Shown: positions 52,343-62,108 of the stretch, piece by piece
Numbering within the stretch: position 1 is the first letter of the stretch
How the letters are laid out: each line of letters starts with the position of its first letter
DNA from: Pseudocolwellia agarivorans
GTDB taxonomy: Bacteria; Pseudomonadota; Gammaproteobacteria; Enterobacterales; Alteromonadaceae
Direction of reading: 5' to 3'
Length of the DNA: 64,000 bases
Assembly (NCBI RefSeq): GCF_002000085.1
Contig: NZ_MUZU01000001.1
Span: 620,001 to 684,000, forward strand
Made by a program: the position numbers and the translations under genes
The notes under the pieces: model-generated
Told to the model about the DNA's origin: nothing
Seen by the model: the letters and a program-made list of their open reading frames with translations, nothing else
The model's database searches: none

Positions 52343-53467
52343 ATGAGTAATTCTAATTCAACCGTACCCTCAATAGTAAACAAGCTCGCTAGAGCTGAAC
52401 TGGTAGACATGCTCCCCTATGAGTCAGCTCGTCGCTTACATGCTGGCAATGGTGAGTTTAACAATAAAATTTGGTTAAACGCTAACGAAGCTGCAGGATT
52501 AGGAAATTATGAGATCAGCGCTGACTGTATAAATCGTTACCCTGACTTTCAACCTGACTCATTAATAAACGCCTACAGTGAATATAGCCAACAGCCTAAA
52601 AGCAATATACTTGCAACACGTGGTGCAGATGAAGGTATTGAATTAATTATTCGTACGTTTTGTAAAGCGTATGAAGACAACATTCTTATTTGCCCACCAA
52701 CATATGGTATGTATGCCATTAGTGCTGAAAATCACGGTGCTGGCATTGTTAAAGTACCTTTGCAAAGTGAAACAGGTATCAACGAATTAGATATTAACGC
52801 GCTAAAGCAACAAGTGGGTAATGCAAAAGTTGTGTTTTTATGTTCGCCGGGCAATCCTACAGGTAATTTATTACCTCACGCACAAATTAAAGAAGTACTT
52901 GAGCTATTTAAAGACACCGCTATGGTAGTTGTTGATGAAGCTTATATCGAATTTAGTGCAGATAAATCGGTTGCTAGCTGGTTACCTCAGTACGATAATT
53001 TAATTGTTTTAAGAACCTTATCTAAAGCTTTTGCATTAGCTGGTTTACGCTGCGGATTTACTTTAGCAAATAGTGATGTTATTGCGATGTTAAGTAAAGT
53101 CATTGCGCCTTACCCTATTTCAGCACCTGTTGCAGAAATAGCAAGTAAAGCGTTAAAAGGTGATAACTTAACGGTAATGACCGAACGTGTTAAATCTACC
53201 AACACGCTTGCTAAAGAACTGTCTACTTGGTTAAAAGCACAACAATGGTGTACTCAAGTTTTTCCAACGGATGCAAACTTTGTGTTATTTAAAACACCTC
53301 ATAAAGCTTTTGTTTTTGAAGCACTTTTAGCAGAAAACATATTAATTAGAGATCAATCTAAACAACCGCAACTAGCCGATTGTTTACGTATTAGTATTGG
53401 CAGTAAGTCAGAATTAGCTTCATTAAAACAAGTTATTGAAACAGCATTTTCTAACTTAAAATCTTAA
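52343..53467 (+). CDS. hisC: Histidinol-phosphate aminotransferase
   Basis: This PLP aminotransferase converts imidazole-acetol phosphate to histidinol phosphate. I prefer the ATG at 52343 (MSNSNSTVPSIVNKLARAEL), one base after the hisD stop; the in-frame ATG at 52331 lies directly against the AGAGG site. The PLP lysine is in LRTLSKAFALAGLRCGF; other motifs are GADEGIELIIRTFCKA, CSPGNPTGNL and VVDEAYIEFS. About 374 residues, normal length. Confidence 0.95.
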   Translation: MSNSNSTVPSIVNKLARAELVDMLPYESARRLHAGNGEFNNKIWLNANEAAGLGNYEISADCINRYPDFQPDSLINAYSEYSQQPKSNILATRGADEGIELIIRTFCKAYEDNILICPPTYGMYAISAENHGAGIVKVPLQSETGINELDINALKQQVGNAKVVFLCSPGNPTGNLLPHAQIKEVLELFKDTAMVVVDEAYIEFSADKSVASWLPQYDNLIVLRTLSKAFALAGLRCGFTLANSDVIAMLSKVIAPYPISAPVAEIASKALKGDNLTVMTERVKSTNTLAKELSTWLKAQQWCTQVFPTDANFVLFKTPHKAFVFEALLAENILIRDQSKQPQLADCLRISIGSKSELASLKQVIETAFSNLKS

Positions 53468-53491
53468 ACAAGCAAACTACAGAGAAATAAA

Positions 53492-54562
53492 ATGGCACAG
53501 CAAAACATATTATTTATTGATCGCGATGGCACCTTAATTGAAGAACCGATCAGCGACAAACAAGTAGATACCTTAGAAAAGCTTGTTTTTGAACCTAATG
53601 TAATTCCTGTTTTACTAAAATTACAAAGCAAAGGTTATCGCTTAGTAATGGTATCAAACCAAGATGGCTTAGGTACCGACAGCTACCCACAAAGCGACTT
53701 TGATTTACCTCATAACAAGATGATGGATATTTTCGCTTCTCAAGGTGTTATTTTTGATGACGTTTTATTATGTCCTCACTTTGATTCAGACAACTGCTCT
53801 TGCCGTAAACCTAAGCTAGGATTGGTAAGCGAGTACTTACAACAAGGTAAAGTTAACTTTGCTAACTCTTTTGTTATTGGTGACAGAATTACTGACATTC
53901 AATTAGCTGAAAATATGGGGATTACAGGTATTCAATATAATCCTGAAACCCTAAATTGGAACGACATTGCTGAGCAGTTACTTGTTAAAGCACGTACTTC
54001 TAAAGTAACTCGTACCACTAAAGAAACCGACATTAATATTGAAATAAACTTAGATAAAGTAGGCGCTTCAGACATTAATACTGGCCTTGGCTTTTTTGAC
54101 CACATGTTAGATCAAATATCTACCCATGCGGGATTTTCAATGATTGTTAAAGTAGATGGTGATTACCATATTGATGATCATCATAGCGTTGAAGATACTG
54201 GCCTTGCTTTAGGCCAAGCTTTAAAAGAAGCGCTAGGTGATAAACGCGGTATTGGCCGTTTTGGTTTTGTATTACCTATGGACGAATGCCGTGCAGAATG
54301 TAGCTTAGATATTTCAGGTCGCCCTTGGTTAGAGTTTAACGCAAACTTTAGCACCGAAATGGTAGGTGGTATGTCTACACAAATGGTACATCACTTCTTC
54401 CATTCGTTATCACAAGCTATGGCTGTTACGTTACATTTATCAACAAGCGACGGTAACTGTCATCATCAAGTAGAAAGTTTATTTAAAGTATTTGGCCGCG
54501 CATTACGTCAAGCAATTGAAGTAAAAGGCGATGTTTTACCTAGCTCAAAAGGGTCATTGTAA
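53492..54562 (+). CDS. hisB: Bifunctional histidinol-phosphatase/IGP dehydratase
   Basis: The 356-residue protein fuses two steps. The N-terminal HAD phosphatase (about residues 1-165) has [14 protein letters not shown] with nucleophile Asp and acid Asp, and a zinc-binding Cys/His cluster [15 protein letters not shown]. The C-terminal imidazoleglycerol-phosphate dehydratase has [31 protein letters not shown] and [13 protein letters not shown] metal-binding histidines. The fusion is typical of enterobacteria and many gammaproteobacteria. It ends with TAATG, overlapping hisH by one base. Confidence 0.97.
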   Translation: MAQQNILFIDRDGTLIEEPISDKQVDTLEKLVFEPNVIPVLLKLQSKGYRLVMVSNQDGLGTDSYPQSDFDLPHNKMMDIFASQGVIFDDVLLCPHFDSDNCSCRKPKLGLVSEYLQQGKVNFANSFVIGDRITDIQLAENMGITGIQYNPETLNWNDIAEQLLVKARTSKVTRTTKETDINIEINLDKVGASDINTGLGFFDHMLDQISTHAGFSMIVKVDGDYHIDDHHSVEDTGLALGQALKEALGDKRGIGRFGFVLPMDECRAECSLDISGRPWLEFNANFSTEMVGGMSTQMVHHFFHSLSQAMAVTLHLSTSDGNCHHQVESLFKVFGRALRQAIEVKGDVLPSSKGSL

Positions 54563-55188
54563 TGTCGAGCAGTAATTCAAAACTAAACGTTATTGTTGAT
54601 ACCAGTTGTGCCAACTTATCTTCAGTACAATTTGCTGTTGAGCGCATAGGTTTAAAAGCGCTCATTACAGATGATGTTGAAATTATAAAATCTGCTGATA
54701 AAGTAATTTTACCCGGTGTTGGTAATGCTAAACATGCAATGGCTAACATCCATAAAAAAAATCTAGCCCCTACGATTCAAAGCTTAACTCAACCTGTTTT
54801 AGGTTTTTGTTTAGGTATGCAATTAATGACAGAAAGCTCTCATGAAGGAGATTTTTCTGGCGAGTTAGAAATAATTGATTGCTTAAACCTAATACCCACA
54901 CAAGTAAAACCACTTGCAGCTAATGGCTTACGCTTGCCTCATATGGGTTGGAATACCTTAACTTCGGTAATCGAGCACCCTGTTTTTCAAGGTATTAACA
55001 CGGGCGAATACTTTTACTTTGTACATAGTTTTGCTGTACCTGTAGGTGAATTTACTGCGGCTACTTGCCAATACGGCACTGAGTTTTCAGCCGCGATTGC
55101 TAAAGACAACTTTATTGGTTGTCAATTTCACCCTGAACGTTCAGGTAATGCCGGTAGTAAAATTATTAAAAACTTTTTGGAGATGTAA
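54562..55188 (+). CDS. hisH: Imidazole glycerol phosphate synthase glutamine amidotransferase
   Basis: This 208-residue class I glutaminase supplies ammonia to HisF. The nucleophile Cys is in VLGFCLGMQLMTE, and the His/Glu of the triad are in GCQFHPERSGNAG. ILPGVGNAKHAM is also typical. Its partner hisF is normally encoded in the same operon, but here lies 8.6 kb away, after a siderophore locus. Confidence 0.97.
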   Translation: MSSSNSKLNVIVDTSCANLSSVQFAVERIGLKALITDDVEIIKSADKVILPGVGNAKHAMANIHKKNLAPTIQSLTQPVLGFCLGMQLMTESSHEGDFSGELEIIDCLNLIPTQVKPLAANGLRLPHMGWNTLTSVIEHPVFQGINTGEYFYFVHSFAVPVGEFTAATCQYGTEFSAAIAKDNFIGCQFHPERSGNAGSKIIKNFLEM

Positions 55189-55191
55189 GCC

Positions 55192-55929
55192 ATGATGATC
55201 CCAGCAATAGACCTTATAAATGGTCAAGTAGTTCGACTTTATCAAGGCGATTACGAACAAAAAACAAATTACGACTATACAGCAAAAGAACGTCAAGATT
55301 TATACGCACAAGCAGGTGCAACCGTAATGCACTTTGTTGACTTAGACGGCGCTAAAGATTCAACTAAACGCCAGCTAACGCTACTTAAAACATTAGTCAA
55401 TCACGACACTATGACCATTCAAGTGGGTGGCGGTGTTCGTTGTAAAGAAGATGTTGAACAACTTTTAGCGGTAGGCGCTGACCGCGTAGTTATCGGCTCG
55501 TTAGCCATTAAACAACCTGAACTTGTTGCACAATGGATACAGGAATTTGGCGGCGAAAAAATCGTTTTAGCACTTGATGTTAAAATTGATGAAAACGCTA
55601 ATAAAACCTTACCTACTCATGGCTGGATAAAAGACAGTGGCGTTAACTTAGAAGAGTTATTAGAGCACTATCAAGACGCAGGCTTAAAACACGTACTTTG
55701 TACTGACATAAGTAAAGACGGTACGCTATCGGGTTCAAACGTTACTATGTACACTGAATTATGTGCACAATACCCTGAACTTGATTGGCAAGCATCCGGC
55801 GGCATTGGTTCATTAGACGATATTAAAGCCTTAATCCCAACAGGTGTTAGCGGCGTAATTTTAGGTCGTTCATTACTTGAAGGTAAGTTTACATTGGAAG
55901 AAGCAATAGCTTGTTGGCCTAAACAATAA
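55192..55929 (+). CDS. hisA: ProFAR isomerase
   Basis: The 245-residue TIM-barrel enzyme isomerises ProFAR to PRFAR. It starts MMIPAIDLINGQVVRLYQGDY, has the Asp of IPAIDLI, the phosphate-binding motifs VGGGVRCKEDVEQLL and ASGGIGSLDDIKAL, and CTDISKDGTLSG with the second catalytic Asp. It is followed by a strong bidirectional terminator, so transcription from the his promoter probably ends here rather than reaching hisF. Confidence 0.97.
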   Translation: MMIPAIDLINGQVVRLYQGDYEQKTNYDYTAKERQDLYAQAGATVMHFVDLDGAKDSTKRQLTLLKTLVNHDTMTIQVGGGVRCKEDVEQLLAVGADRVVIGSLAIKQPELVAQWIQEFGGEKIVLALDVKIDENANKTLPTHGWIKDSGVNLEELLEHYQDAGLKHVLCTDISKDGTLSGSNVTMYTELCAQYPELDWQASGGIGSLDDIKALIPTGVSGVILGRSLLEGKFTLEEAIACWPKQ

Positions 55930-55958
55930 TATTACGGTGCTTGTTTATTCAAAATAAA

Positions 55959-55988
55959 ATGGACTCTATTTACAGAGTCCATTTTTTT
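55959..55988. terminator. Bidirectional terminator between hisA and the siderophore receptor gene
   Basis: ATGGACTCT and AGAGTCCAT form a perfect 9-base-pair stem with loop ATTTAC. Seven T residues follow on the plus strand; the minus strand has a TTTTATTTTG tract. It serves the converging hisA and receptor genes. Confidence 0.85.
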
Positions 55989-56001
55989 AATAGCTAACTT
56001 A

Positions 56002-58134
56002 TTAAAAACTGTAAGACAAACCAATATTAGCTGTACGCCCTTTACCTTTCACATTCCACCCGTCTAAAGCATGAGACTGACTCGCGTGTGGGTAATAATC
56101 ACTATTAAATAAGTTTTCTATACCAACAGATAATTTCACGGCCTTACTCGCTACATAACTGACTGATGTATTTACCACATTATATGAAGATACAGGGGCT
56201 GTCTTTCCACTATATTTTCCATCTTTAGGTTCGAAACGATCTCGACTTTGTACACTAATATAATTAATCGCTAAACGTAAATTTTCACTCGCCTGATAAT
56301 TAGCGTAAAGCGTAATTTTGGGTGGATTAATAGAACCCGCATCAAGGTAACTATCCGTTTCTTTGTTTTTACCTTCAGACCAACTATAGCTTATGCCAGC
56401 ATCAAGCTGTTCAGTAAAATCAACATCAACGGCTATCTCATATCCCCAAACTTTTTGTGACGCTCGCTCTAAAACATAAGTTTCAGTAGCTTCGTCTGCC
56501 ACTAAATTACCGCCGTAGTTATTTGTAGAATAAAATGCAGCCATTTCTAAACGAACATTATCAAAAATACTACTAAAACCTATTTCAGAGTTTTTAACGA
56601 TAGAGGCTTCAGTATCCAATCCGCTTAGCTCATTAAATTTAGCATTACGTAATAAACTGCCTATATTGGCAATATCGAATCCTTCAGAATAACTAATGAA
56701 CGGGCTGAAATATTCATTATTGCTATAACGTAAGCCAATATTATAAGTTGTTGCGTCATAATCAAGCATTCCTCCTGTAACTGCTACAGGTACTGTACAT
56801 TGCTTACCTTCTTTACAAATCATTAAAGTACTAAAATCATCAACATCAATTTCTATAGACTCTTGACGTACTCCAGCTTTAAGAACCCAGTTATCAGAAA
56901 ATATTAGCTTTGCTTGTACGTATCCTGCAATGTTACTCATATCCATTTCAGGGGTCCACATTCTGCCATCAACTAACGGCTGCGCTGTGAGATCATTTAA
57001 GATATCAGCACCATAAATAAGTTTTGCTTCAACATTATTAAAATCAAAAACACTATTAAAGTTAAGGCGTAAACCTTTTTTCTCCGAAGTGATCATCGAC
57101 TGACCGCCAACTAAACCTAAATTTTCATCTTTAAATTTGGTCGAATAAAAAAATACATTTTCAATACGCTGCCAATAAGCATCCGCAGTAAAATCGGTGT
57201 TATTTGTTAGCTCCATATCACGGTACTGTAGTTTTACATTATGATTACCACGCGGACCTTGAGGATCACCATCCACGTCAAGGTTGTTTACATTTTTAAT
57301 TGCTTGGCTTTTAATGCCTGTATTAAGATTACTATCAACCGCAATATAATCAGAGTGCTGCTGGCCTTCAAAATAATTATAGGTAAACTGGACCGAACGG
57401 GAGCTATCAATATAATAATTAAATTTGGTAAATAAGTTGTCAGATCTAAAATTTGATAAACCATATTGTAAGCCTAAAGCATCGCCTTCAGCATCACGTA
57501 TTACACCATTTTCATCACTAACAAGACTAACAACATAATCAAGTTTCCCAACAGTGCCGTCTATTGCTACATCTAACCGACGGCCAACGCTATCTTCAAG
57601 CTTCACCGCTGAAAAATTGCTATTAACTGCTACCCTGCCAGATAAAGCTTTATCACTAGTTGCTTGTTTAGTTATATAATTAATAACTCCACCAGCAGCT
57701 CCATTACCGTAGATAGATGTTGCACCTTTAACTACTTCAATACGTTCGATAACACTTGGATCTAATGAGCGAATACCTAGCTTACCATTACGTAAAGGCG
57801 TTGACTGAGGTACTCCATCAATCATTATTAAAACATTACGTCCTCGTAATGACTGCCCCGAATTACTATTAGTCCCTGTATCAGCTCCCATACCAGGAAC
57901 ATGAAGAGCAAGCATAGTCTGTAATTCAGCTGTAGTTAATAAATCTTGGCTAATAGTTTTACTATCAATAATTGAAATAGAAGCTGGTACTTCATCAATA
58001 TTTTCTTGCATACGACTGCCCGTAACAATCATTCGCTCAACATTATCATCCGATAATGCTTCCATGCTATTGGCAGCTGCTGAAAAACTGGTACTTATAG
58101 CAATAGCTAATAAAGAGTAATTTAAAAACTCCAT
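56002..58134 (-). CDS. TonB-dependent ferric-siderophore receptor
   Basis: This 710-residue receptor has a signal peptide ending SFSAAA (about residue 21), a TonB-box-like segment VERMIVTGSRMQENI, a plug with VPASISIIDSKTI, SLRGRNVLIMIDGVPQS and ERIEVVKGATSIYGNGAAGGVINYIT, and a barrel ending RTANIGLSYSF. It is divergent from two siderophore synthetase genes across a region with two Fur boxes, so it very likely imports the siderophore made by those enzymes. It converges on hisA, sharing a terminator. It is not closely similar to the receptor at 1084-3219. Confidence 0.93.
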   Translation of the reverse strand: MEFLNYSLLAIAISTSFSAAANSMEALSDDNVERMIVTGSRMQENIDEVPASISIIDSKTISQDLLTTAELQTMLALHVPGMGADTGTNSNSGQSLRGRNVLIMIDGVPQSTPLRNGKLGIRSLDPSVIERIEVVKGATSIYGNGAAGGVINYITKQATSDKALSGRVAVNSNFSAVKLEDSVGRRLDVAIDGTVGKLDYVVSLVSDENGVIRDAEGDALGLQYGLSNFRSDNLFTKFNYYIDSSRSVQFTYNYFEGQQHSDYIAVDSNLNTGIKSQAIKNVNNLDVDGDPQGPRGNHNVKLQYRDMELTNNTDFTADAYWQRIENVFFYSTKFKDENLGLVGGQSMITSEKKGLRLNFNSVFDFNNVEAKLIYGADILNDLTAQPLVDGRMWTPEMDMSNIAGYVQAKLIFSDNWVLKAGVRQESIEIDVDDFSTLMICKEGKQCTVPVAVTGGMLDYDATTYNIGLRYSNNEYFSPFISYSEGFDIANIGSLLRNAKFNELSGLDTEASIVKNSEIGFSSIFDNVRLEMAAFYSTNNYGGNLVADEATETYVLERASQKVWGYEIAVDVDFTEQLDAGISYSWSEGKNKETDSYLDAGSINPPKITLYANYQASENLRLAINYISVQSRDRFEPKDGKYSGKTAPVSSYNVVNTSVSYVASKAVKLSVGIENLFNSDYYPHASQSHALDGWNVKGKGRTANIGLSYSF

Positions 58135-58172
58135 TGAAATATATCCTTAAAAATTCAACGATAAAAACAAAC

Positions 58173-58191
58173 GCGAATGATAATGATTACC
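58173..58191. promoter_or_regulatory. Fur box near the receptor start
   Basis: GCGAATGATAATGATTACC matches the Fur 19-base consensus at about 15 positions and lies 39-57 bases upstream of the receptor gene. It probably controls the minus-strand promoter. Confidence 0.75.
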
Positions 58192-58245
58192 AATATCAAT
58201 TTCAATATTTTTTTATTTTAAATTACCCTTGAAATAAAACCAAAA

Positions 58246-58264
58246 ACAAATGATAATCATTATC
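58246..58264. promoter_or_regulatory. Strong Fur box near the synthetase operon start
   Basis: ACAAATGATAATCATTATC matches the Fur consensus GATAATGATAATCATTATC at 16 of 19 positions, including the whole right-hand 16 bases. It lies 81-99 bases upstream of the first synthetase gene. Together with the 58173 site it should make both directions iron-repressed. Confidence 0.88.
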
Positions 58265-58344
58265 ATTTAAGGATTGAGCAATAAATTTATTGGACGCTTT
58301 ATTACTAGTCATCACTTTAGTAAATCATTTATAAGGATCATTTT

Positions 58345-60183
58345 ATGCCTATTGCACATTTAGCATCAGCTTCAGAAAGAGCAGATCAATTTACTCTACA
58401 AAGCTTTTTAAATTGTTATTTACGAGAATATGCCAAACCAAAAAATCTACTAACTTTCACCCAAAACCCACAGAAAAATAACTGGCCATTATCATTGCAT
58501 CAGCAATGGAATCAATGTGCAGGATATACGCTCACTATTAACTTACCTGTACAGCAGAAAAAAATTTTATTATTAGTCGATAATAATCAACCACAAATTA
58601 ATTTACGTTACTTATCAGATTGCTACCTTGGGGAATTACCTAAAAAAACGACAAGTAATAAAATTATTTCAATACTGATCAAAGAATTATGTATTGATTT
58701 TAAACAACCCTTTAATCAGGAGCTAGTAGACCAAATAACTAACAGTCGAGAATTTTTATTCACACTATTAAGTTCCGCACCAACATGCCAACGTATGACA
58801 TCGGTAAGCCAAGATTATTTAAGCAGCGAACAACAAATGGCATTAGGCCATGCTTTTCATCCTGCCCCTAAAGCAAGATTAGGTTTTTCAGACACTCAAT
58901 TAAGACAGTATTCACCTGAGTTTGGTACTGGCTTTCAGCTTCATTACTTTGCCATTCCACTTGAGTTTATTCAGCAAAAAGGCTTATCTGATATTTGCGC
59001 TAAAACGATTATTAATGATGATTTGCCAAAAGGATTAACATTAAAACTAAGTAATAATGAGCAAATAATTCCTTGTCATCCATGGCAAGCGCAATACATA
59101 AAGCGACTACCTCAGGTGTCAGAACTCATTAAAAAAGAAGTAATAAAAGACTTAGGTTGTTTAGGAAAGTTTTTTTATGCAACCTCTTCAGTACGAACTT
59201 TATATAGCCCGAGTAGTCGCTATTTTTATAAAGCTTCCTTACATATAAGACTTACTAACTGTCTACGTAAAAATGCAATTTATGAACTAGATACCGCCCT
59301 TACGCTAAGTAATATTTTAACTAAAGAAACAGCACTAAAACAGAACTTCCCAAACTCTAAGCTATTACAAGAACCCGCATACATTACTGTTGATTTAAAA
59401 TTAAAAAATGCTGACGATAATAAAATCATACAAGAAGCATTTGCTATGATTTTTCGTGAAAGCTTTACCAAGTCTCAATTAGATTTATATCAACCTAAAG
59501 TAGCAGGAGCTTTATTTTCTGAGAACCCTTTTGGACCTAATCGTGCTCGTAGTTTAGTTGCCCAATATGCCAGAAACACTGATAAGAGCTTTCATCAAGC
59601 AGCATTGTTATGGTTTGGTGCTTACACAAAGCAGTTAACACATACGGTATTATTTTCTTACTTTGAACGTGGATTAGTTTTTGAACCACATTTACAAAAT
59701 GTACTCATTGGTTTTAAAGAGCATTTTCCCACTCAAATATTTATGCGAGATATGGAAGGAACTAAATTAGTTAAAGATCATAAAATAAAACAGGATGTCA
59801 GTCAGCTATCAAGTACAGCTCATAATGCCGTATATTATTCGGCTGAAAAAGGCTGGAATAGAGTGTCTTACTGCCTTTTCGTGAATAATCTTTGCCAATG
59901 CGTTTTTTATATATCAGGAGGAGATCCTGTTTTAACAAAACAACTATGGGCTAAATTAGGAGATATTCTCAGTCATTATTTAAAAACATACCCTAGCTCT
60001 GATGCTAAAGAAAAGATTAGTCATTTACTGAATGGACAGTATTTGCCCAATAAAGGGAATTTATTAATTAGAGTACAAAAGCAGGCAGATAAGCATGCTG
60101 AATATATTCCTTTAATTAACCCAATTATTGCACCATTAACTGATAACTCTTTATTAAATGTTATTAAACATGCGATAGCATAA
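58345..60183 (+). CDS. IucA/IucC-family NIS siderophore synthetase 1
   Basis: This 612-residue enzyme is an NRPS-independent siderophore synthetase that adenylates a carboxylate (usually citrate) and joins it to an amine or alcohol. Family motifs are visible: ALGHAFHPAPKARLGFS, YSPEFGTGFQLHYFAIP, IPCHPWQAQYI, and late SYFERGLVFEPHLQNVLIGF with the ATP-binding HLQN segment and MRDMEGTKLV. A conserved RIR-like Arg/Lys segment (YKASLHIRLTNCLRK) is also present. It is the first gene of the Fur-controlled operon. Which carboxylate and amine it uses cannot be read from sequence. Confidence 0.92.
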   Translation: MPIAHLASASERADQFTLQSFLNCYLREYAKPKNLLTFTQNPQKNNWPLSLHQQWNQCAGYTLTINLPVQQKKILLLVDNNQPQINLRYLSDCYLGELPKKTTSNKIISILIKELCIDFKQPFNQELVDQITNSREFLFTLLSSAPTCQRMTSVSQDYLSSEQQMALGHAFHPAPKARLGFSDTQLRQYSPEFGTGFQLHYFAIPLEFIQQKGLSDICAKTIINDDLPKGLTLKLSNNEQIIPCHPWQAQYIKRLPQVSELIKKEVIKDLGCLGKFFYATSSVRTLYSPSSRYFYKASLHIRLTNCLRKNAIYELDTALTLSNILTKETALKQNFPNSKLLQEPAYITVDLKLKNADDNKIIQEAFAMIFRESFTKSQLDLYQPKVAGALFSENPFGPNRARSLVAQYARNTDKSFHQAALLWFGAYTKQLTHTVLFSYFERGLVFEPHLQNVLIGFKEHFPTQIFMRDMEGTKLVKDHKIKQDVSQLSSTAHNAVYYSAEKGWNRVSYCLFVNNLCQCVFYISGGDPVLTKQLWAKLGDILSHYLKTYPSSDAKEKISHLLNGQYLPNKGNLLIRVQKQADKHAEYIPLINPIIAPLTDNSLLNVIKHAIA

Positions 60184-60192
60184 GGAAGTAAA

Positions 60193-62106
60193 ATGTTATC
60201 TATAAATTATAGTGCAAGCTCTTTAACGCAACACCAAGAAACATTTATCTCTTTTTTAGAAGAGACAGAGCAGCAAGAAGCATTAATAAAAAAAGCATTA
60301 CAGCCCTCATTAGTGATGACTCAATTTCATATTGCTCATCAACAAGTTATTCACAAGCTAATAAATGCTTTATTACGTGAACAGATAATGGAATTACAGG
60401 GCAATCTTCTTATTTGGCATGGTACTGGACCACAAGATAAAAGGGTTTGGCGTATTGATGGCTTAAAATGTTTTTCAAGCGGAGAAGTAATGAGCTTGGA
60501 ACAAGTAATCACTTTCACTCAAGAGAAGGTAATTTCTTGCATCGAATTAATCGCGCCTCTCAGTAAGTTATTTAATTCGATAAAGTTCAAAGAATTTAGG
60601 CAAGATCTACAGCAAACTTGGTTTAATACAGCCCTAGCTTTAGCCTATCGCTTAGTATGGGGCAAAGAGTTAGATGCAAAGAATCAAAAAAATAAAAATT
60701 TATGGCATTATTTATCACAACTCAATATCTCTCAAGCTTATTCATTTTTAGAGCAATGGGCTGCAGTTGGACATCCATCACACCCTACAGATCGTAGTAA
60801 GCCTGATTTAGATTTATCGCAAATTTTATCTTATTCACCCGACTTTAATGCCAATGTAAATCTAATACTAGGAGCACTAAAAACAGATCATGTATCTACC
60901 GATAGTATGATTAAAGGTGAAGCTATAAGCCCAACAGATATTCGTATTTACTGGCATGAATATTTTCCTTCTCAAATGAAAATATGGCAAGAAGAATTAA
61001 AAAAAACTGGACTTAACGCGCAAAACTACTTACCTATTCCTATTCACCCGTGGCAAGCAAAATATTCTTTGCCTACATTATTTAATAACGAACTTCAGCA
61101 AAAAACACTCGTACTATTTGAAAATATTACCATTAAAACGCTACCTACATTAAGTTTTAGAAGCATGTTACCATTATCAAACCGTGCTCCTTGTTTAAAG
61201 GTACCTGTAGCAATAAAAATGACCAGTGCTAAACGTTTATTATCGGTACGTTCTGCTCATATGGGACCTAGGTTTTCTAGTTTAATGAAACAGCTATTAA
61301 ATAAATTACCACAAGTTGAAGAATACTTTTCCCTACAGCCTGAAGATATAGGACTCCATTATCAATCACCGACTCAACCTAATGATCAATTAGCTAGTCA
61401 TTTATCTTATATTTGCCGTCAAAATGCATGTAATTCAGCTAAGCCTGATGAAATAATGCTACCTGCAGCAAGTTTGTTAGCTCCTGATATACAAGGAAAA
61501 CCATTATGGCTAAGTATATTACAACATCAAGGAAATGAAGATTGGTCTGCGGCTATGAAACAATTAGCACAATACAGTAAGGTATTGTGCCATGGGCCAC
61601 TAGCATTCTATTTACATACAGGAATTGGATTAGAAGTACACCAGCAAAATACTGTATTAGTGTGTAATCAACAAGGTAATATAAAACGTTGTTTAACTAG
61701 AGATTTTGGTGCATTTAGAATTTACTTACCTCAGTTTAATACCATAGGATTACCTCTAGAATTTCACCACGACAATAGACTACAAACAAAAGATCCAGCA
61801 CAAGCACGAAATCGATTGGTTCATGCGATGTTAATTAGTCAATTGGGCGAATATATAAAATCATTAATTAATCATTATCAACTGGAGTCTAAACAAGCAG
61901 AAGCCCAAGCTTGGAGAATAGTAAAAGAGTCAATAAACAGCATAGTATCATCTCTCACTAATCAATTAGATCATCAATGGTTAGAGCAAGAAAAACATGC
62001 CCTTTTAAATGATCCTTGGCCAATGAAAGCTTTAATGCGAATGCGTTTACAGTCATCTGACAGCTATATATATTACTCAACCGATAATCCCTTAGAAAAG
62101 GTATAA
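60193..62106 (+). CDS. IucA/IucC-family NIS siderophore synthetase 2
   Basis: The 637-residue enzyme is a second NIS synthetase with AAVGHPSHPTDRSKPDL, LSYSPDFNANVNLILGALK, IPIHPWQAKYSLP, VPVAIKMTSAKRLLSVRS, LHTGIGLEVHQQNTVLV and LTRDFGAFRIYLP. It differs clearly from the first synthetase, so the two probably catalyse successive condensations. It starts nine bases after the previous stop with GGAAG upstream. No decarboxylase, monooxygenase, acetyltransferase or racemase gene accompanies the pair, so the amine or hydroxyl partner must come from general metabolism or another locus. Confidence 0.92.
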   Translation: MLSINYSASSLTQHQETFISFLEETEQQEALIKKALQPSLVMTQFHIAHQQVIHKLINALLREQIMELQGNLLIWHGTGPQDKRVWRIDGLKCFSSGEVMSLEQVITFTQEKVISCIELIAPLSKLFNSIKFKEFRQDLQQTWFNTALALAYRLVWGKELDAKNQKNKNLWHYLSQLNISQAYSFLEQWAAVGHPSHPTDRSKPDLDLSQILSYSPDFNANVNLILGALKTDHVSTDSMIKGEAISPTDIRIYWHEYFPSQMKIWQEELKKTGLNAQNYLPIPIHPWQAKYSLPTLFNNELQQKTLVLFENITIKTLPTLSFRSMLPLSNRAPCLKVPVAIKMTSAKRLLSVRSAHMGPRFSSLMKQLLNKLPQVEEYFSLQPEDIGLHYQSPTQPNDQLASHLSYICRQNACNSAKPDEIMLPAASLLAPDIQGKPLWLSILQHQGNEDWSAAMKQLAQYSKVLCHGPLAFYLHTGIGLEVHQQNTVLVCNQQGNIKRCLTRDFGAFRIYLPQFNTIGLPLEFHHDNRLQTKDPAQARNRLVHAMLISQLGEYIKSLINHYQLESKQAEAQAWRIVKESINSIVSSLTNQLDHQWLEQEKHALLNDPWPMKALMRMRLQSSDSYIYYSTDNPLEKV

Positions 62107-62108
62107 TA

